Shown here: in pieces, positions 28,541 to 37,204 of the stretch
Layout: each line of letters opens with the position of its first letter
Position numbering within the stretch: position 1 is the stretch's first letter
Assembly (NCBI GenBank): GCA_023663725.1
Contig: JAMPGX010000007.1
Location: 86,787-150,786, forward strand
DNA from: a bacterium
GTDB lineage: Bacteria > Bacillota > Clostridia > Lachnospirales > Lachnospiraceae
Direction: 5' to 3'
DNA: 64,000 nucleotides
Translations under genes and position numbers: made by a program
Notes under the pieces: model-generated
The model's input: the letters and a program-made list of their open reading frames with translations, nothing else
Databases searched by the model: none
Told to the model about the DNA's origin: nothing

Positions 28541-28676
28541 TTGTGCATATGGTATACTCCAACGCAGACACGCTCTCGCTTCGTTCTCACCGTAGCGGTA
28601 CATAAGATGCCAAAAAACGGCATCTAAGTACCGACGGTTCGAAAGAGTCTGCTTATGGAATATACCATATGCACAA
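28541..28676. repeat. large palindromic element, copy A1
   Basis: The 20-base ends, 28541-28560 and 28657-28676, are inverted copies with one mismatch (TTGTGCATATGGTAT against ATACCATATGCACAA). Inner paired segments are GCAGAC/GTCTGC, CGGTAC/GTACCG and AGATGCC/GGCATCT around the centre. The whole unit can fold into one long hairpin. An inverted copy lies at 28936-29085. No protein is encoded. Confidence 0.75.
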
Positions 28677-28728
28677 TTCGGTACTGGCAAAAAACGGTTT
28701 TACAATTATCTAACTGAGTACTATAAAT

Positions 28729-28890
28729 GATTGCGAATCGTTGCTTGTTAGTGACATGGCTGCCCAATAAATACAAAAACAGGTTCGGAAGTAATCTGCT
28801 TTGCTAATTTACTTCAATGCGGTGGCAAGTTGCCGTTATTATATATATTCTCTCACTGTTTCTCCAAAAGGTGTTTTGCGATTGTCTATG
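28729..28890. repeat. fold-back intergenic repeat, copy B2
   Basis: Shares ATACAAAAAC, then GGTGGCAAGT and TATATATT segments in the same order and spacing class as copy B1 at 12649-12810. It has an extra inner hairpin (GAAGTAA with TTACTTC). It lies between the two A copies. Confidence 0.55.
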
Positions 28891-28935
28891 CTAACACATA
28901 TAGGAGCTCGTAAAACTCCTTTTTAGCAGTATCGA

Positions 28936-29085
28936 ATGGTGTATATTGTATATTCCATAAGCAGTGCTCTTTCGAACCGTCGGTACTTAGCGAGGTCTGC
29001 CGAATTCATTCGGCACGAGCTTAGTACCGTTACGGTGAGAACGAAGCGAAAGCGTGCCTGCGTTGGAATATGCAATGTGCACCAT
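28936..29085. repeat. large palindromic element, copy A2 (inverted to A1)
   Basis: Its 24-base ends (28936-28959 and 29062-29085) are inverted copies with four mismatches. Read on the other strand, the interior follows A1: ACGCAGGCACGCT, TCGCTTCGTTCTCACCGTA, GTACCGACGGTTCGAAAGAG. The centre differs completely from A1. Confidence 0.75.
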
Positions 29086-29240
29086 GACACTGGCAAAGTA
29101 ACTGAGCTTTGCAATCCCCTTAAATGCGTTATATTGTTGTAGCCGGCCTGTGGCCGCTGTGCCTGACATCGCTTTGATTCTACCATATAGTTTCTCCCTG
29201 TGCAACAAGTTTGAAAGTAAACTTTCAACCTCTTTATTGG

Positions 29241-29277
29241 TGCAGTATCGCAAGCAGGCCTGCGATATGCAGGGGAA
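29241..29277 (+). repeat. small hairpin repeat, copy C2
   Basis: Near copy of C1: TATCGCA and TGCGATA flank AGCAGGCC, followed by AGGGGAATA. No gene starts directly behind it; glyA begins about 130 bases later. The stretch 29086-29360 shows nothing else I can assign. Confidence 0.5.
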
Positions 29278-29410
29278 TAAAAATGACACAAACAGTGGGG
29301 CAGAAACAGAAATTTCTGCTGAAATTTCTTGCAAACTGGCAAAGTTATGATATACTTCTATGTGTATGTGTTTTTTTAGGATAAAACAGCAAAAGGCAGG
29401 AGGAGAGCAT

Positions 29411-30649
29411 ATGTATTCATTAGATGAAGTGAGAAACGTCGATCCGGAGATCGCACAGGCCATCGTGGACGAGCAGGCTCGGCAGAACAGCCATATCGAG
29501 CTGATCGCGTCTGAGAACTGGGTGAGTAAGGCAGTGATGGCAGCCATGGGCAGCCCTTTGACCAACAAATATGCGGAAGGATATCCGGGCAAGCGCTATT
29601 ACGGCGGATGTGACTGCGTGGATGTGGTGGAGAATCTGGCCATCGAGAGGGCCAAGGAGCTGTTTGGCTGCGACTATGCCAATGTGCAGCCCCACTCTGG
29701 CGCTCAGGCGAACATGGCGGTACAGTTTGCCGTGTGTAAACCTGGGGATACCATCATGGGCATGAATCTGGATCACGGCGGACATTTGACCCACGGCAGT
29801 CCGGTGAATATGTCCGGCAAATATTTCCATATTGTGCCCTATGGTGTTAACGACGAGGGATTTATCGACTATGACCGGCTGCGGGAGATCGCACTGGAGG
29901 CAAAGCCCAAGATGATTATCGCCGGTGCCTCCGCCTATGCCAGAACTATAGATTTCAAGCGCTTCAGAGAGGTCGCCGACGAGGTGGGCGCTGTGCTGAT
30001 GGTGGATATGGCGCATATCGCCGGACTGGTGGCGGCCAATCTTCATCCCAGCCCTATCCCTTATGCGGATGTTGTGACCACCACCACCCACAAGACCCTG
30101 AGGGGTCCCAGAGGCGGTCTGATCCTGTGCAATCAGGCGGCAGCGGATAAGTACAACTTCAACAAGGCGATTTTCCCTGGCATTCAGGGCGGTCCGCTGA
30201 TGCATGTGATCGCTGCCAAGGCCGTGTGCTTTAAGGAGGCGCTCAGCGACGAGTTCAAGACATACCAGCAGGGAATCATCGACAATGCCCAGGCGCTGTG
30301 TAAGGGTCTTATAAGCCGCGGCATCAAGATCGTTTCCGGCGGTACAGACAATCATCTGATGTTGGTGGATCTGACCAACTTTGGCTTGACCGGCAAGGCG
30401 GTGGAAAAGCTGCTGGATGCAGCGCACATCACCTGCAATAAGAACACGATCCCCAACGATCCTCAGTCGCCCTTCGTGACCAGCGGCGTGCGTCTGGGAA
30501 CTCCCGCCGTGACCTCACGCGGCATGAACACGGAGGACATGGACAGGATCGCTGAAGCGATTGCGCTGGTGATCAAGGGCGGCGAGGAGAAGATTCCTGA
30601 GGCGAGGACTATCGTGCAGGGATTGACAGACAAATATCCGCTCGACTGA
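29411..30649 (+). CDS. glyA: serine hydroxymethyltransferase
   Basis: The 412-residue PLP enzyme converts serine and tetrahydrofolate into glycine and methylene-tetrahydrofolate. Diagnostic segments are [30 protein letters not shown], the [14 protein letters not shown] loop, [11 protein letters not shown] and the PLP-lysine motif [14 protein letters not shown]. Length is standard. The start at MYSLDE follows AGGAGGAG; longer upstream frames lack support. A bacterial core gene, here a single transcription unit start. Confidence 0.96.
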   Translation: MYSLDEVRNVDPEIAQAIVDEQARQNSHIELIASENWVSKAVMAAMGSPLTNKYAEGYPGKRYYGGCDCVDVVENLAIERAKELFGCDYANVQPHSGAQANMAVQFAVCKPGDTIMGMNLDHGGHLTHGSPVNMSGKYFHIVPYGVNDEGFIDYDRLREIALEAKPKMIIAGASAYARTIDFKRFREVADEVGAVLMVDMAHIAGLVAANLHPSPIPYADVVTTTTHKTLRGPRGGLILCNQAAADKYNFNKAIFPGIQGGPLMHVIAAKAVCFKEALSDEFKTYQQGIIDNAQALCKGLISRGIKIVSGGTDNHLMLVDLTNFGLTGKAVEKLLDAAHITCNKNTIPNDPQSPFVTSGVRLGTPAVTSRGMNTEDMDRIAEAIALVIKGGEEKIPEARTIVQGLTDKYPLD

Positions 30650-30682
30650 GCGATTCGCAGGAAATAAATCTGGAAAAGAGGG

Positions 30683-31774
30683 ATGAAGTTGAAGGCAATC
30701 AGGGTAAAATATTTGGCTCTGGCTTGCGCTGTGTCGCTGGGATTGATTGGCTGTGGTCAGGAGGCCCAGGTGGGCGGCGCGGTGGACAGAGGCCTCGACA
30801 TGGAGGATTATACCAGAGAGGAAAGCTCTGACAGTGGAGAAATGAGCGATGCGGGGGGAGCAGAGGGAGTCTCTGCGGAGAGCGCCGGCGAGCTCAATGA
30901 GTACGGTCTGGACGCGGAGACGATGGATCTCCTCAAATACAATATCTATGTGGAACTGAACAATACGATTGTGGAGATCATGGATGACATCAACAATTAT
31001 TTTCTGGTGGTGGACACGGCGGATGAGTTCCGATTTCGAGATGACGCCGAGTACAGCTACGGATACCGGATCAAGGGCTTTAATCTGGATGCGGTGGAGG
31101 ACGCGGAGCTGGTGTATGGGATGGAGCCGTTCTATGAGAATCTTGACGGTCTCGTGAAGGATATGCTGCCCTCCGTGCGCGAGATCATAGACGTCTTTAA
31201 CGCCATTGACGATTCCGAGTACACCTATGAGGAAAATCAATACCAGCAGCCCAAGGAGAACCATATTCGTCTGATGGCCTGTCTGGATGAGTTCACTCAT
31301 TATGCCGAGGCATATCTGGAACAGGTTGATATCATGGCGAATGAACGAAGCGCGGCCTACGAGGAGAAAATGCTGGAGGAGGGGCGGCTGATCACCTATT
31401 ATTACAGCCATATGCTGACGGTCTCCTCTCAGATTTTGGATGAGATTGATGATCAGGGCATTGATGATTACAACCTGACAGAGCTGGATCTGACGCCGAT
31501 CTATCCACTGTTTGAGGAGCTGCAGGCTACTGCCGCCGCTTGTGATGAAGCCGTCACCGACAACAATCAGCTAATGAAGGAATCTCTGTCGAACCGCCAG
31601 GTATATGCGGGAAAATGGAGCAGTCTGGTGCAGGCGTTTGAATGGATGATCAAGCAGGTCGAGAGCGGAGTGCCCTACGAAGACCCTTCCAGGGAGTACT
31701 TGGGTGGCCTACAGCACATTTATGTGGTGCTGTCTGACCGCGTGGATGAGTATAACGGTATTTTTACCGAGTAA
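30683..31774 (+). CDS. DUF3829 lipoprotein
   Basis: The 363-residue protein has a lipobox (SLGLIGC, Cys about 22) and an acidic linker. A helix-rich DUF3829/YiiG-like domain follows (about 75-360: KYNIYVELNNTIVEIMDDINNYF ... YAEAYLEQVDIMANE). The family is exported and of unknown function. It follows glyA by 33 bases with no terminator seen between them, so it may be co-transcribed. Confidence 0.78.
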   Translation: MKLKAIRVKYLALACAVSLGLIGCGQEAQVGGAVDRGLDMEDYTREESSDSGEMSDAGGAEGVSAESAGELNEYGLDAETMDLLKYNIYVELNNTIVEIMDDINNYFLVVDTADEFRFRDDAEYSYGYRIKGFNLDAVEDAELVYGMEPFYENLDGLVKDMLPSVREIIDVFNAIDDSEYTYEENQYQQPKENHIRLMACLDEFTHYAEAYLEQVDIMANERSAAYEEKMLEEGRLITYYYSHMLTVSSQILDEIDDQGIDDYNLTELDLTPIYPLFEELQATAAACDEAVTDNNQLMKESLSNRQVYAGKWSSLVQAFEWMIKQVESGVPYEDPSREYLGGLQHIYVVLSDRVDEYNGIFTE

Positions 31775-31873
31775 ACATATGGAGTAAAATTGGCAAAAAG
31801 TTCTTGCGTTTGCAGGGGATTCGTGCTAGAATATCTTTCGGCGGCGCACAAATGTGCGCGGGAGAAACACAAC

Positions 31874-32317
31874 ATGAAGGATAATATCAAATATTACATG
31901 GTGCGTCAGAAGGCGATTCCAGAGGTGCTCCTGAAGGTGGTTGAGGCTAAGGGGCTCCTGGAATCGGAGAAGGTGGATACCATACAGGAAGCGGTGGATG
32001 CGGTCGGTATCAGCAGAAGCTCCTTCTATAAGTATAAGGATGATATCTTTGAGATTCATGACAATGCGCGAGGGACGACGATTACAATGGGCTTTCAGAT
32101 GGATGATGAGCCGGGACTGTTATCTGACGTGTTGAGGATTATCGCGGGATTTCGGGGAAACATTCTGACAATTCATCAGAGTATCCCCATCAATGGCATT
32201 GCCTCGCTGAGCGTCAGCATTCAAGTGCTGCAAACCACGGGGGATGTCTCCAGGATGATTCAGGAGCTGGAGCGTCACAGGGGAGTGCATCATGTGATGA
32301 TTATGGCCAAGGAGTAA
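31874..32317 (+). CDS. UPF0735 (PheB-like) ACT-domain protein
   Basis: The 147-residue protein has an N-terminal helix-turn-helix-like part (RQKAIPEVLLKVVEAKGLLESEK ... VGISRSSFYKYKDDIF). A C-terminal ACT domain follows (ITMGFQMDDEPGLLSDVLRIIAGFRGNILTIHQ), which typically binds an amino acid. UPF0735 proteins commonly sit beside hom, as here. It probably helps regulate threonine or methionine synthesis (inference). The start is the Met of MKDNIKYYMV after GGGAGAAAC. Confidence 0.88.
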   Translation: MKDNIKYYMVRQKAIPEVLLKVVEAKGLLESEKVDTIQEAVDAVGISRSSFYKYKDDIFEIHDNARGTTITMGFQMDDEPGLLSDVLRIIAGFRGNILTIHQSIPINGIASLSVSIQVLQTTGDVSRMIQELERHRGVHHVMIMAKE

Positions 32318-32377
32318 TGGAACAGGGCCGAAGTGAGCAAACGGAAGGGCTGCCAGGCAGCAGAATGTGAGGAAGAT

Positions 32378-33589
32378 ATGATATATGTAGCAGTATGGGG
32401 ATATGGCACTGTGGGAAGCGGTGTGGTGGAGGTCATCGAGAAAAATAAGGAGATGGTCAACAAAAAGTCCGCCGCGGAGCTGGAGATCAAGTATATTCTG
32501 GATCTGCGGGAGTTTCCGGGAGACCCTTATGAGCACAAGGTGGTTCACGATGTGAATATCATCCTTGAGGATCCCGATGTGACGATCATCTGCGAGACGA
32601 TGGGGGGCGTGAAGCCTGCGTATGAGTTTACCAGAGCGGCGCTGCTCAAGGGCAAGAGTGTGTGTACCTCCAACAAGGAGCTGGTGGCCAGCCATGGACC
32701 CGAGCTGCTGCAGATCGCCCGCGAGCACAGCTGCAACTATCTCTTTGAGGCCAGTGTGGGTGGCGGTATTCCTATCATCCGTCCTCTAAATTATTCGCTG
32801 ACTGCCGAGAAGCTGGAGGCGATCACAGGCATTTTGAACGGTACGACCAACTACATTCTGACCAAGATGGAACGGGAGGGAGCCGATTTTGCCGCTACCT
32901 TGAAAAAGGCTCAGGAGAAGGGATATGCGGAGCGCAAACCGGAGGCGGACATAGAGGGCTATGACGCCTGCCGTAAGATTGCGATTCTCTCATCGCTGAT
33001 GACAGGGCGAAACGTGTCGTATGAAAAGATTTATACGGAGGGCATCAGCCAGATCACGGCGGAGGACTTTGTCTACGCTCGGGCGGCGGGCAGATCGATC
33101 AAGCTTCTGGCCATGAGCAAGGACACTCCGGAGGGAACGCTGGCGATGGTGGCTCCCTGTATGATCACTGCCGACAACCCGCTCTTTATGGTCAGCGGCG
33201 TGTTCAACGCGGTGTGTGTGCGCGGCAATATGCTGGGTGACTCCATGTATTACGGAAGGGGCGCGGGCAAGCTGCCCACCGCCAGCGCGGTAGTGTCTGA
33301 TGTCGTGGACTGCGCCAGACATCAGGGCAAGACGATCATGTGCTTCTGGAGCCAGGAGGAGGAAAAGCTGGTTGACATCAGCGAGGTGGAGAGAGGCTTC
33401 TTTGTGCGGGCTAGGGCCGACGCCGCGTTGGATGTGGAGAAGGCTTTTCCCGGCGCTGAGCGCATCGAGACTGGGGAAGAGCGTGAGGATTGCGGCTATT
33501 TTATTCCCCCTATAAAGGAGAAGGAATTTGCCGTCAGATATGAGGCTCTGGGCGACAGGGTGCTGAGCAGGATTCGTTTAGAGGCATAG
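32378..33589 (+). CDS. hom: homoserine dehydrogenase
   Basis: The 403-residue enzyme reduces aspartate semialdehyde to homoserine. It has the NAD(P)-binding start VAVWGYGTVGSGVVEV, SNKELVASHG and FEASVGGGIPIIRPL, then the catalytic NGTTNYILTKM and KPEADIEGYDACRK motifs. The C-terminal ACT-like region is short, consistent with the clostridial form. The start follows GAGGAAG. Its neighbours are the ACT protein and aspartate kinase. Confidence 0.95.
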   Translation: MIYVAVWGYGTVGSGVVEVIEKNKEMVNKKSAAELEIKYILDLREFPGDPYEHKVVHDVNIILEDPDVTIICETMGGVKPAYEFTRAALLKGKSVCTSNKELVASHGPELLQIAREHSCNYLFEASVGGGIPIIRPLNYSLTAEKLEAITGILNGTTNYILTKMEREGADFAATLKKAQEKGYAERKPEADIEGYDACRKIAILSSLMTGRNVSYEKIYTEGISQITAEDFVYARAAGRSIKLLAMSKDTPEGTLAMVAPCMITADNPLFMVSGVFNAVCVRGNMLGDSMYYGRGAGKLPTASAVVSDVVDCARHQGKTIMCFWSQEEEKLVDISEVERGFFVRARADAALDVEKAFPGAERIETGEEREDCGYFIPPIKEKEFAVRYEALGDRVLSRIRLEA

Positions 33590-33674
33590 CGCAATAGGGA
33601 TTTGGCGCGACGGAGCATTGGGATTGGATAGGGCAGGATACAAATCTATATAGGAAAGAGGGATCACAGCTGAC

Positions 33675-34994
33675 ATGAGGAAGGTAGTGAAATTTGGCGG
33701 CAGTTCTCTGGCAAGTGCCGAGCAATTCAAAAAGGTAGGCCGCATTATTCGAGCGGATGGGGAGCGGAGGTTCGTTGTGCCCTCCGCTCCCGGCAAGCGC
33801 TACAGCAATGACAATAAGGTCACAGATATGTTATATGGCTGTTATGCGCTGGCGGATGCAGAGCAGGATTTCAGCGCGGAGCTACAGGCCATCAAGGAGC
33901 GTTATCAGGAGATTATCGCAGGGCTTGAATTGTCTCTGTCTCTGGAGGAGGAGTTTGCGGTCATAGAGAGGATGTTCAGAGAGAAGGCTGGCAGCAATTA
34001 CGCTGCTTCCCGTGGAGAATATCTGAACGGTATTATTATGGCAGCTTATTTGCAATATGAGTTTGTGGATGCCGCAGATGTCATCTATTTTGATGAAGAT
34101 GGCGAGTTTGACGCGGACAGAACCAACGATGTGCTCTCCGCCAGGCTCGCTGATTGTGAGAGCGCGGTGATTCCCGGCTTTTACGGTTCTATGCCCGACG
34201 GCAGAATAAAGACCTTCTCCAGAGGCGGCTCGGATATCACCGGTTCCATTGTCGCCAAGGCTGTCAAGGCGGATGTGTATGAGAACTGGACGGATGTGTC
34301 GGGGGTTTTGGTTACCGACCCACATATCATAGACAATCCTGAGCCCATCGATGTGGTCACATACAGGGAACTGAGAGAACTTGCATACATGGGATTTCCG
34401 GTACTGCATGAGGATGCGATCTTTCCGGTGCGCCAGCAGGGAATCCCCATCAATATCCGCAACACCAATGCTCCGGAGGACAGTGGTACATGGATCGTGG
34501 GAAGTACCTGCCAGAAGTCCAGATTCGTGATTACCGGTATCGCTGGCAAGAAAGGGTTCTGCGCGGTGAATATCGAGAAAGATAAGATGAATTCCGAGAT
34601 CGGTTTTGGCCGTAAGGTGCTGCAGGCCTTTGAGGACAACGGCATTTCCTTTGAGCATGTGCCCTCTGGAATAGACACGTTGACTGTGTTTGTCCATCAG
34701 GATGAGTTTATGCACAAGGAGCAGCAGGTGGTGGCGGCAATTCATCGCATGGCGGAGCCGGAGTCCATTGAGATCGAGTCTGATCTGGCGCTGATCGCCG
34801 TGGTCGGACGGGGGATGAAATCCACCCGTGGGACGGCGGGCCGCATATTCTCCGCGCTGGCTCACAACAATATCAATGTAAAAATGATTGATCAGGGCTC
34901 TTCTGAGCTTAATATTATTATTGGCGTGGCCAATGACGATTTTGAAAATGCGATCAGAGCGATATATGAGATCTTTGTGATCGCGCAGCTGTAA
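33675..34994 (+). CDS. lysC: aspartate kinase
   Basis: The 439-residue enzyme phosphorylates aspartate, the first step toward lysine, threonine and methionine. It starts with the KFGGSSLAS kinase motif and carries FSRGGSDITGSIVAKAV and LRELAYMGFPVLHEDAIFP. Two ACT domains form the C-terminal allosteric part (about 300-439). The N-terminal VVPSAPGKRYSND resembles the clostridial single-chain form. It ends in a clear terminator, closing the ACT-hom-lysC run. Confidence 0.94.
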   Translation: MRKVVKFGGSSLASAEQFKKVGRIIRADGERRFVVPSAPGKRYSNDNKVTDMLYGCYALADAEQDFSAELQAIKERYQEIIAGLELSLSLEEEFAVIERMFREKAGSNYAASRGEYLNGIIMAAYLQYEFVDAADVIYFDEDGEFDADRTNDVLSARLADCESAVIPGFYGSMPDGRIKTFSRGGSDITGSIVAKAVKADVYENWTDVSGVLVTDPHIIDNPEPIDVVTYRELRELAYMGFPVLHEDAIFPVRQQGIPINIRNTNAPEDSGTWIVGSTCQKSRFVITGIAGKKGFCAVNIEKDKMNSEIGFGRKVLQAFEDNGISFEHVPSGIDTLTVFVHQDEFMHKEQQVVAAIHRMAEPESIEIESDLALIAVVGRGMKSTRGTAGRIFSALAHNNINVKMIDQGSSELNIIIGVANDDFENAIRAIYEIFVIAQL

Positions 34995-35004
34995 TTACAC
35001 ATGA

Positions 35005-35048
35005 GAACCTGTCTGGAACCGACAACTGTTCTGACAGGTTCTTTTTTT
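35005..35048 (+). terminator. Rho-independent terminator after lysC
   Basis: GAACCTGTC (35005-35013) pairs exactly with GACAGGTTC (35033-35041), followed by TTTTTTT. Confidence 0.88.
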
Positions 35049-35161
35049 CCTGTTAACAGGAATTAAAATACTGATAATATGAAGCGAAATGTCGAAAATT
35101 GCCTAAATTTGGAAACACAAAAAGAATATTGAAAAAAATAAAAGAAATTTATAAAAATGTG

Positions 35162-35189
35162 TTGACAAATAGAAAATACGTGCTATAAT
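35162..35189 (+). promoter_or_regulatory. consensus sigma-A promoter of a short transcript
   Basis: TTGACA (35162-35167), 16 bases, then TATAAT (35184-35189). Both boxes are perfect consensus, yet no normal-sized gene follows until 35570. Confidence 0.8.
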
Positions 35190-35194
35190 AAAAT

Positions 35195-35352
35195 CATACA
35201 AAAGAGATTGATTAACCGATTCCAAAATAAACACAGGAGGAAGGGCCAATGTACTAAAGATAATGGAATCCAAAATACAATAAGGAGGTATAGGCCGTTG
35301 GACAGCATAGTTTGAAGAGAGCACATCAAGAAGCGTTTGATGTGCTCTCTTC
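35195..35352 (+). ncRNA. candidate small RNA or leader with tiny reading frames
   Basis: Behind the consensus promoter lie two near-repeats (about 35216-35248 and 35265-35295), each of the form GAT/ATCCAAAATA...AGGAGG...GGCC. The first leads into ATGTACTAA (a two-codon frame) and the second into TTG plus four codons. The transcript then meets a perfect 16-bp stem (35314-35329 with 35337-35352, 7-base loop). No T-tract follows the stem. It could be a regulatory RNA; no family is recognised. Confidence 0.5.
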
Positions 35353-35569
35353 CGTTGTGAGAAATTTCGCGCTTACGCGCTTCCTGCGTTTGCTTGCGTA
35401 TACACATTTTGCTCATATGGGAGTGGAGCGCAACCACACAGATGAGCAAAATTCTTAATTTTATAAAAAAAAGTATTTTTGTGTAGAAAAAAGCCGGATG
35501 ATAAGGTATACTTTTGCTGTATGCAGGCTGAAACAAGACTGGTAGAAAGCATTGAGGTTTGAAACACAG
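35353..35569. other. intergenic stretch with an 11-bp inverted repeat
   Basis: ATTTTGCTCAT (35406-35416) and ATGAGCAAAAT (35442-35452) form a stem with an inner GTGG/CCAC pair. GCGCTTACGCGC lies just upstream. No coding sequence is seen. It resembles a short palindromic repeat and could also act as a terminator on either strand. Confidence 0.45.
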
Positions 35570-36925
35570 ATGGACAATCAACAGGAGAAGATACAACAGC
35601 AGAGAGAAATCCGGCGCAGGCGCAGACAGCGGAATCAGATATTAGCCTATACCGTGGTATTGATCTTGATTGCGCTGATGGCTGTCGGCATTGTCAGCGG
35701 CGTTAAGTATATAAAAGAGTTCAGGGAGCAGAGTCGGCAGGAGGAGTTGGATTGGCAGGAGCAGCAACAGACGAGATTGGAGGAGCAATTGGCGTCGGAG
35801 GAGGGAGCGCTTCCTACCCCTTCTGAGGAGCCGGATGCGACTTCTGAGCCCTTACCGGAATTGACTCCTGAACAGAAGTTGGATGAGGTTATCGTTGCAA
35901 TGATTGAATCCATGCCGCTGGAGGATAAGGTGGCAGGATTGTTCTTTGTGACGCCGGAGTCTATTACGGATGTGAATGTGGCAGTAAAAGCCGGTGACGG
36001 CACCAAGGACGCATTGACCAGATATGCCGTGGGAGGCATTTTATATGACAGGAAAAATATCAAGGATGCGGAGCAGTTTAAGGAGATGCTCAGCAATACG
36101 GATCTGTATAGCAAGTACCCGATCTTCCTCGGTGTAGAGGAGGAAGGAGGCGCTGTCAGCCCGTTGGCGGATGCAGGATTGATCGACAAGCAGAGTTCTG
36201 CGGTGGACATAGGCGTCGGAGGGGATGCGGCGATGGCATATCAGGCGGGAAGCGGTCTGGGCCTTGGTCTGGCCTCCTATGGTATCAACGTGAACCTGGC
36301 GCCAGTAGCTGATCTGGCCAATGTTGAGAGCAGCGTGATGACAGCCAGGGCTTACGGAAGTGATGCGACAGAGGTTTCTGCCTGTGTGGTGAACATGATA
36401 AACGGACTGCAGGAACAGGGAGTGACTGCATGTGTCAAGCATTTTCCCTGCGGAGGGGGTACTGCATCGGATACACATGACGGGCCAGCAGTTTCGAATC
36501 GGAGTGAGGAAGAGCTGCGCAGTCAGGAGCTGGCAGTTTATCGGAGCAGCATTGATTCAGGAGTACAGATGATCATGGTGGGACATGTGGCAGTTCCTGC
36601 CCTGACGGGTGACAATACGCCGGCGTCTCTTTCTCCTCTGGTAGTGACAGAGCTGTTGCGCAATGAGATGGGGTATGGCGGTGTGATCATTACAGACGCT
36701 ATGGATATGAAAGCGATCTCCGAGTATTATGACTCCGCTCAGGCGTCTGTGCTGGCCTTGAAAGCGGGCTGCGATATGATTTTGAGGCCGGAGAATTTTA
36801 AGGACGCCTATGAAGCAGTGTTGGCGGCGGTGCAGGATGGAACGATTGCGGAGGAGCGAATCAATGACGCCCTGCGCAGAATATATCGGATTAAGTGCGC
36901 AGACCGTCTGGAGACAGGCGACTGA
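35570..36925 (+). CDS. GH3-family beta-N-acetylhexosaminidase-like protein, membrane anchored
   Basis: The 451-residue protein has a basic start, one transmembrane helix (about 19-42) and an acidic linker. A family 3 glycoside hydrolase domain follows (about 105-440). Visible motifs are FFVTPESI, AVKHFPCGGGTASDTHDG (the KH loop of NagZ types), IMVGHVAVPAL and the nucleophile segment GVIITDAMDMKAIS. It should act outside the cell on N-acetylglucosamine-containing wall fragments. The ATG at 35570 is preferred; TTG at 35552 is the alternative. Confidence 0.87.
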   Translation: MDNQQEKIQQQREIRRRRRQRNQILAYTVVLILIALMAVGIVSGVKYIKEFREQSRQEELDWQEQQQTRLEEQLASEEGALPTPSEEPDATSEPLPELTPEQKLDEVIVAMIESMPLEDKVAGLFFVTPESITDVNVAVKAGDGTKDALTRYAVGGILYDRKNIKDAEQFKEMLSNTDLYSKYPIFLGVEEEGGAVSPLADAGLIDKQSSAVDIGVGGDAAMAYQAGSGLGLGLASYGINVNLAPVADLANVESSVMTARAYGSDATEVSACVVNMINGLQEQGVTACVKHFPCGGGTASDTHDGPAVSNRSEEELRSQELAVYRSSIDSGVQMIMVGHVAVPALTGDNTPASLSPLVVTELLRNEMGYGGVIITDAMDMKAISEYYDSAQASVLALKAGCDMILRPENFKDAYEAVLAAVQDGTIAEERINDALRRIYRIKCADRLETGD

Positions 36926-36981
36926 TAATGTGCGGTTTTTTGAACAATTTTATACAGGATATGTAATCCGGGAAAAAATGG

Positions 36982-37010
36982 TTGACAAAAGTGCGTTGCT
37001 GTTGTATAGT
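36982..37010 (+). promoter_or_regulatory. promoter of tRNA-Gly
   Basis: TTGACA (36982-36987), 17 bases, TATAGT (37005-37010), placed 28 bases before the tRNA. Confidence 0.75.
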
Positions 37011-37038
37011 ATATTTTGTTCAGAACAATCTGACATGT

Positions 37039-37113
<75 letters not shown>

Positions 37114-37124
37114 TTTAAATGTGT

Positions 37125-37158
37125 GGGAACGTTGATTTTATCAGCGTTCCCGCTCTTT
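37125..37158 (+). terminator. element-supplied terminator for tRNA-Gly
   Basis: GGGAACG (37125-37131) pairs with CGTTCCC (37145-37151), followed by GCTCTTTG. It may replace the original terminator, now displaced to 47776. Confidence 0.5.
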
Positions 37159-37175
37159 GTGTGTGTCTGAAAAAC

Positions 37176-37193
37176 TGTAGACAACTGTAGACA
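37176..37193. repeat. tandem TGTAGACA octamers, left end
   Basis: TGTAGACA at 37176-37183 and 37186-37193. A matching pair, TGTAGACA (47680-47687) and GGTAGACA (47691-47698), sits inside the right end. They are likely arm-type binding sites of the integrase. Confidence 0.65.
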
Positions 37194-37204
37194 GTACTTT
37201 AGTA

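Noticed and set aside
28500-29300. CRISPR array in the repeat-rich gap before glyA
   Set aside because: The repeats are long, palindromic and in opposite orientations, with no regular spacers and no cas genes.
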